32,500 nt of DNA. It comes from Bacillus cabrialesii. Lineage in GTDB: Bacteria > Bacillota > Bacilli > Bacillales > Bacillaceae. The notes under the pieces were generated by a model. It was not told where the DNA came from, did no database searches, and saw only the letters and a program-made list of their open reading frames with translations. The position numbers and the translations under genes were made by a program. Every line of letters begins with the position of its first letter. Position 1 is the stretch's first letter. The stretch is taken from positions 1-32,500 of the forward strand of contig NZ_CP096889.1 of the NCBI RefSeq assembly GCF_004124315.2, read 5' to 3'. Positions 27,633 to 32,500 of this stretch are shown one piece after another.

Positions 27633-29324
27633 GTGAGTTACCAAGCTTTATATCGAGTATTCAGGCCTCAGCGATTTGAAGATGTGGTGGGACAAGAACA
27701 CATTACAAAAACGCTGCAAAATGCCCTTTTGCAAAAAAAGTTTTCTCACGCCTATCTGTTTTCCGGGCCAAGGGGAACGGGAAAAACCAGTGCAGCCAAA
27801 ATATTTGCCAAGGCTGTCAACTGTGAACATGCTCCTGTTGATGAGCCATGTAACGAATGTGCGGCCTGTAAAGGGATAACAAACGGGTCAATATCCGATG
27901 TCATAGAAATTGACGCCGCTTCTAATAACGGTGTTGATGAGATTCGTGACATTCGCGATAAAGTGAAGTTTGCCCCATCGGCCGTCACATATAAGGTATA
28001 TATCATAGATGAGGTGCATATGCTTTCTATCGGCGCCTTTAACGCATTACTGAAAACATTAGAAGAGCCGCCTGAGCATTGCATTTTCATTTTAGCAACA
28101 ACTGAACCGCACAAAATTCCTTTAACTATTATCTCCAGATGTCAGCGTTTTGATTTTAAACGAATTACATCCCAAGCGATTGTCGGACGCATGAATAAAA
28201 TTGTTGATGCTGAACAGCTGCAAGTGGAGGAAGGATCGCTTGATATTATTGCGAGTGCTGCGGACGGAGGGATGAGGGATGCCTTGAGCCTCCTTGATCA
28301 GGCCGTATCATTCAGCGGCGATGTCTTGAAAGTTGAGGACGCGCTTTTGATTACGGGAGCTGTTTCTCAATTATATATAGGAAAGCTTGCACAATCCCTG
28401 CATGATAAAAACGTTTCTGACGCACTGGAAACATTAAATGAACTGCTTCAACAAGGAAAAGATCCAGCTAAGCTGATAGAGGATATGATTTTCTATTTCA
28501 GGGACATGCTGCTGTACAAAACAGCACCTGGCTTAGAAGGAGTGCTTGAAAAAGTAAAAGTCGATGAAACGTTCCGGGGATTAAGCGAACAAATCCCAGC
28601 ACAGGCCATATATGAAATGATTGATATTCTGAACAAGAGCCATCAGGAAATGAAATGGACTAATCATCCCCGTATCTTTTTCGAAGTGGCGGTGGTGAAG
28701 ATTTGCCAAACATCTCATCAATCAGCTGCCGACCTGCCGGAAGTCGACATGTTGATGAAAAAAATTCAGCAGCTCGAGCAGGAAGTGGAGCGGCTCAAAA
28801 CAACAGGCATTAAAGCAGCGGCGGAGAGTCCAAAAAAAGAAACCCCTCGTGCGCCAAAGGGCGGTAAATCCAATTACAAAGCACCAGTAGGCAGAATCCA
28901 TGAAATACTGAAGGAAGCCACGAGGCCGGAACTTGACCAGCTCAGAAACAGCTGGGGCAAGCTTCTTGCTCACCTCAAGCAGCAAAACAAAGTATCGCAT
29001 GCCGCTTTGCTGAATGACAGTGAACCTGTGGCTGCCGCCTCAGCGGCATTTGTGCTGAAATTCAAATATGAAATTCATTGTAAAATGGTCGCCGAGGATA
29101 ACAACGGAGTCAGGACCAATCTGGAGCAGATTTTAGAATCGATGCTCGGAAAAAGAATGGATTTGATTGGCGTTCCAGAAGCACAATGGGGTAAAATAAG
29201 AGAAGAATTTTTAGTAGATCATCAGCAGGAAAACGAAGGATCAAATGAACCGGCTGAAGAAGACCCGCTTATTGCCGAGGCGAAAAAGCTTGTCGGAGCG
29301 GATTTAATTGAAATAAAAGACTAA
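27633..29324 (+). CDS. dnaX: DNA polymerase III subunits gamma/tau (clamp loader)
   Basis: DnaX is the AAA+ motor of the clamp loader that places the DnaN ring on primed DNA. The 563-residue protein has Walker A GPRGTGKTSAAK near residue 45, a four-cysteine zinc site (C-E-H-A-P-V-D-E-P-C-N-E-C-A-A-C), Walker B YIIDEVHML and the sensor/SRC motif ISRCQRFDF. The C-terminal part has a charged linker and the tau-specific region that binds polymerase and helicase. The start is GTG at 27633 with GGAGGAGG at 27617-27624. It heads the operon with ebfC, recR and yaaL. Length equals the B. subtilis orthologue. Confidence 0.99.
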   Translation: MSYQALYRVFRPQRFEDVVGQEHITKTLQNALLQKKFSHAYLFSGPRGTGKTSAAKIFAKAVNCEHAPVDEPCNECAACKGITNGSISDVIEIDAASNNGVDEIRDIRDKVKFAPSAVTYKVYIIDEVHMLSIGAFNALLKTLEEPPEHCIFILATTEPHKIPLTIISRCQRFDFKRITSQAIVGRMNKIVDAEQLQVEEGSLDIIASAADGGMRDALSLLDQAVSFSGDVLKVEDALLITGAVSQLYIGKLAQSLHDKNVSDALETLNELLQQGKDPAKLIEDMIFYFRDMLLYKTAPGLEGVLEKVKVDETFRGLSEQIPAQAIYEMIDILNKSHQEMKWTNHPRIFFEVAVVKICQTSHQSAADLPEVDMLMKKIQQLEQEVERLKTTGIKAAAESPKKETPRAPKGGKSNYKAPVGRIHEILKEATRPELDQLRNSWGKLLAHLKQQNKVSHAALLNDSEPVAAASAAFVLKFKYEIHCKMVAEDNNGVRTNLEQILESMLGKRMDLIGVPEAQWGKIREEFLVDHQQENEGSNEPAEEDPLIAEAKKLVGADLIEIKD

Positions 29325-29347
29325 CAAAATGAAAGAGAGTGAATGCT

Positions 29348-29671
29348 ATGCGTGGCGGAATGGGAAATATGCAAAAAATGATGAAACAAATGCAAAAAAT
29401 GCAAAAGGACATGGCGAAGGCTCAAGAAGAGCTTGCAGAAAAGGTTGTTGAAGGAACTGCAGGCGGCGGTATGGTAACAGTAAAAGCAAACGGCCAAAAA
29501 GAAATCCTGGATGTCATCATCAAAGAAGAAGTTGTTGATCCGGAAGATATCGATATGCTTCAAGATTTAGTGCTTGCTGCAACGAATGAAGCTTTGAAAA
29601 AAGTTGACGAGATCACAAACGAGACAATGGGTCAATTTACAAAGGGAATGAACATGCCAGGTTTATTCTAG
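29348..29671 (+). CDS. ebfC: Nucleoid-associated protein YaaK (EbfC/YbaB family)
   Basis: A 107-residue DNA-binding dimer of the YbaB/EbfC family. The N-terminus MRGGMGNMQKMMKQMQKMQKDM is Met- and Gln-rich and helical, followed by the conserved VEGTAGGGMVTVKANGQKEI and a short C-terminal helix ending in GMNMPGLF. It sits between dnaX and recR, as in most bacteria, which points to a replication- or repair-linked role that is not fully defined. The ATG at 29348 follows GAAAGAGAGTGA; a GTG at 29339 lies inside that site. Confidence 0.96.
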   Translation: MRGGMGNMQKMMKQMQKMQKDMAKAQEELAEKVVEGTAGGGMVTVKANGQKEILDVIIKEEVVDPEDIDMLQDLVLAATNEALKKVDEITNETMGQFTKGMNMPGLF

Positions 29672-29685
29672 GGGGATAAAAGAAC

Positions 29686-30282
29686 ATGCAATATCCTGAA
29701 CCAATATCAAAGCTGATTGACAGCTTTATGAAATTGCCAGGGATCGGACCGAAAACAGCGGTTCGTCTGGCTTTTTTTGTTCTAGGTATGAAAGAAGATG
29801 TGGTATTAGATTTTGCGAAAGCATTAGTAAATGCGAAACGCAACCTGACATATTGTTCAGTTTGCGGGCATATTACAGATCAGGATCCTTGCTATATATG
29901 TGAAGATACACGCAGGGATAAGTCTGTTATCTGTGTTGTGCAAGACCCTAAGGATGTTATCGCTATGGAGAAAATGAAGGAATACAACGGACAGTATCAC
30001 GTTCTCCACGGAGCTATTTCTCCAATGGACGGAATCGGACCGGAGGATATTAAAATACCAGAATTGTTAAAACGATTACAGGATGATCAAGTGACAGAAG
30101 TGATTCTCGCGACAAACCCTAATATAGAAGGGGAAGCCACGGCGATGTATATATCAAGGCTCCTAAAGCCGTCTGGTATTAAGCTCTCCCGTATTGCCCA
30201 CGGACTGCCTGTCGGCGGCGATTTGGAATATGCTGATGAGGTCACTCTTTCTAAAGCACTTGAAGGAAGACGTGAATTGTAA
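29686..30282 (+). CDS. recR: Recombination protein RecR
   Basis: RecR forms a ring-like tetramer that works with RecO and RecF to load RecA on gapped DNA. The 198-residue protein has an N-terminal helix-hairpin-helix (LPGIGPKTAVRLA, 17-29), a four-cysteine zinc finger (Cys57, Cys60, Cys69, Cys72), a TOPRIM domain starting at VICVVQDPKDV, and a Walker B-like C-terminal region. The ATG at 29686 uses AGGGGG that overlaps the ebfC stop, so the genes are tightly coupled. Confidence 0.99.
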   Translation: MQYPEPISKLIDSFMKLPGIGPKTAVRLAFFVLGMKEDVVLDFAKALVNAKRNLTYCSVCGHITDQDPCYICEDTRRDKSVICVVQDPKDVIAMEKMKEYNGQYHVLHGAISPMDGIGPEDIKIPELLKRLQDDQVTEVILATNPNIEGEATAMYISRLLKPSGIKLSRIAHGLPVGGDLEYADEVTLSKALEGRREL

Positions 30283-30299
30283 GGAGGAAAAAGCGATCC

Positions 30300-30524
30300 A
30301 TGGGTTTTCTTCGCAAGAAAACATTAAGAAGAGAGTTTGATGAAAAACTAACCGAGCAGCTTTTTAAGCAAAAGGAAGAGTGGAACAGGCAGAAAAAGCT
30401 GGTTGAAAAAAGCTTAGAACCATCTGCTGAAGTGTTATACGAACTGAAAGTAGCTGAAGCAAAGTATTTTTTCTATTTGAGGGAAGCGAAGCAGCGGAAT
30501 TTAAAAATCAGCCGGTGGAAGTAA
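30300..30524 (+). CDS. yaaL: YaaL family protein (DUF2508), function unknown
   Basis: A 74-residue, highly charged and probably helical protein (for example EKLTEQLFKQKEEWNRQKKLVEKSL), with no signal peptide or membrane segment. It is conserved as the last gene of the dnaX-ebfC-recR operon in Bacillus and lies just before bofA. The ATG at 30300 follows AAGGAGGAAA 17 nt after the recR stop. No function can be read from the sequence. Confidence 0.92.
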   Translation: MGFLRKKTLRREFDEKLTEQLFKQKEEWNRQKKLVEKSLEPSAEVLYELKVAEAKYFFYLREAKQRNLKISRWK

Positions 30525-30527
30525 GTG

Positions 30528-30557
30528 GTCTAAACTCCTGGATCTTCTCATAAGCTT
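30528..30557 (+). promoter_or_regulatory. Possible sigma-E promoter of bofA
   Basis: GTCTAAA (30528-30534) and CATAAGCTT (from 30549) with a 14-nt gap resemble the mother-cell sigma-E boxes. bofA is a sporulation gene, which fits, but the match is partial. Confidence 0.4.
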
Positions 30558-30590
30558 GTACTAGAACAAGCAAAGGAGATGAGAAGATTC

Positions 30591-30854
30591 ATGGAGCCTA
30601 TTTTTATTATAGGGATTATTTTAGGGCTGGTTATCCTTCTTTTTTTATCAGGTTCAGCCGCAAAGCCTTTAAAGTGGATTGGCATTACAGCTGTTAAATT
30701 TGTGGCGGGCGCTTTGCTGCTGGTTTGCGTAAATATGTTTGGCGGCAGTCTTGGCATTCATGTCCCGATTAATCTTGTCACAACAGCTATCAGCGGAATT
30801 TTAGGGATACCGGGAATAGCCGCGTTAGTAGTCATTAAGCAATTTATTATTTAA
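30591..30854 (+). CDS. bofA: Sigma-K factor processing inhibitor BofA
   Basis: BofA is an 87-residue integral membrane protein that holds the protease SpoIVFB inactive with SpoIVFA, delaying pro-sigma-K processing in the mother cell. The sequence is almost all hydrophobic: a first helix at about residues 3-20 (IFIIGIILGLVILLFLSG), then a second hydrophobic stretch around AVKFVAGALLLVCVNMF, and a glycine-rich C-terminal region ending ALVVIKQFII. The ATG at 30591 gives the known N-terminus MEPIFIIG, with AAAGGAGATG upstream. It is followed directly by the rrnA promoter region; no terminator is visible. Confidence 0.97.
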   Translation: MEPIFIIGIILGLVILLFLSGSAAKPLKWIGITAVKFVAGALLLVCVNMFGGSLGIHVPINLVTTAISGILGIPGIAALVVIKQFII

Positions 30855-30867
30855 ATGATAATATATG

Positions 30868-30896
30868 TTGACTTTAATAATCGAAGGTGTTATTCT
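30868..30896 (+). promoter_or_regulatory. rrnA promoter P1
   Basis: TTGACT (30868-30873) and TATTCT (30891-30896) with a 17-nt spacer, 14 nt after the bofA stop. Confidence 0.75.
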
Positions 30897-30953
30897 AGTA
30901 TACGTCGCTGATGACAAGTCGCTTTTCAGAAAGAAATCATTCAAAAAAAGTTA

Positions 30954-30982
30954 TTGACGAGATTGGCGAAAAATGTTATGAT
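30954..30982 (+). promoter_or_regulatory. rrnA promoter P2
   Basis: TTGACG (30954-30959) and TATGAT (30977-30982) with a 17-nt spacer. The leader after it is nearly identical to that of rrnO. Confidence 0.82.
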
Positions 30983-31068
30983 TATAAAGTCGCTTAAAGA
31001 GCGGTAAACAAAGTTCTTTGAAAACTAAACAAGACAAAACGTACCTGTTAATTCATTTTTTATAAAAT

Positions 31069-31164
31069 CGCACAGCAATGTGCGTAGTCAGTCAAACTAG
31101 GATCTGCATGATGCAGGTCACACAGGTGTCGCCGCAGGATGCGGTGGACTTAACCTGTGATCCA
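31069..31164 (+). promoter_or_regulatory. rrnA leader: GCAA tetraloop hairpin and three-way-junction insert
   Basis: The hairpin 31069-31084 (CGCACA, GCAA, TGTGCG) is shared with rrnO except for the loop. After the common CAGTCAAACTA, rrnA has about 64 extra nt before 16S. An outer GGATC/GATCC helix encloses hairpin CTGCA-TGA-TGCAG (31104-31116) and hairpin CACAGGT/ACCTGTG (31121-31159), which itself contains CCGCA-GGA-TGCGG. It probably folds as a three-way junction next to the mature 16S end. Confidence 0.7.

Positions 31165-32500
<1,336 letters not shown>

Noticed and set aside
27734..27740. A AAA AAG slippery heptamer in dnaX, like the E. coli tau/gamma frameshift site
   Set aside because: It is at codons 34-36, before the ATPase motifs. 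A -1 slip there would give a tiny useless product, so it is not a gamma-forming site.

Overview
The window is the replication-origin end of a chromosome from the Bacillus subtilis species group. Gene content, gene order, protein lengths and the rRNA sequences all follow the classic layout dnaA-dnaN-yaaA-recF-remB-gyrB-gyrA-rrnO-yaaC-guaB-dacA-pdxST-serS-tRNA(Ser)-dck/dgk-sleL-yaaI-tadA-scr-dnaX-ebfC-recR-yaaL-bofA-rrnA. Several residues differ from what I remember of strain 168 (for example in DnaA, GyrB and the GyrA tail). It is therefore either a divergent B. subtilis or a close sister species; I cannot choose between them by eye. The window opens exactly on the dnaA start codon, so the dnaA promoter and the upstream half of the bipartite origin lie outside it.

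Layout. Positions 1-9061 hold the replication and topology block: initiator, sliding clamp, an S4-domain protein, RecF, RemB and both gyrase subunits. The dnaA-dnaN gap carries the DnaA boxes, DnaA-trios and AT-rich unwinding element. Positions 9081-10368 are a 1,288-bp IS3-family insertion sequence (IS150-like), flanked by AAC duplications, that has landed in the loop of the gyrA terminator just ahead of the rrnO promoters. Positions 10398-15661 are the rrnO operon (16S, tRNA-Ile, tRNA-Ala, 23S, 5S). Positions 15667-26585 hold metabolic and cell-wall genes: yaaC, GMP synthesis (guaB), PBP5 (dacA), vitamin B6 synthesis (pdxS, pdxT), T-box controlled serS, tRNA-Ser, deoxynucleoside salvage kinases, the spore lytic enzyme sleL and yaaI. 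Positions 26671-30854 hold the tRNA deaminase tadA, the SRP RNA, the clamp loader dnaX with ebfC, recR and yaaL, and the sporulation gene bofA. From 30868 to the end lie the promoters, leader and first 1,336 nt of 16S of a second rRNA operon (rrnA).

Most of the window is conserved core genome, and I found no new multi-gene defence, secretion or metabolic system. The unusual part is the insertion sequence. It splits the gyrA terminator, its orfA carries an apparent one-base insertion that puts orfA and orfB in one frame separated by a single TGA, and its ends carry long RNA hairpins whose pairing is strand-asymmetric. Other points worth attention are a compensatory base-pair change between the two 16S genes, a three-way-junction insert in the rrnA leader, and a probable AUU start codon for sleL.
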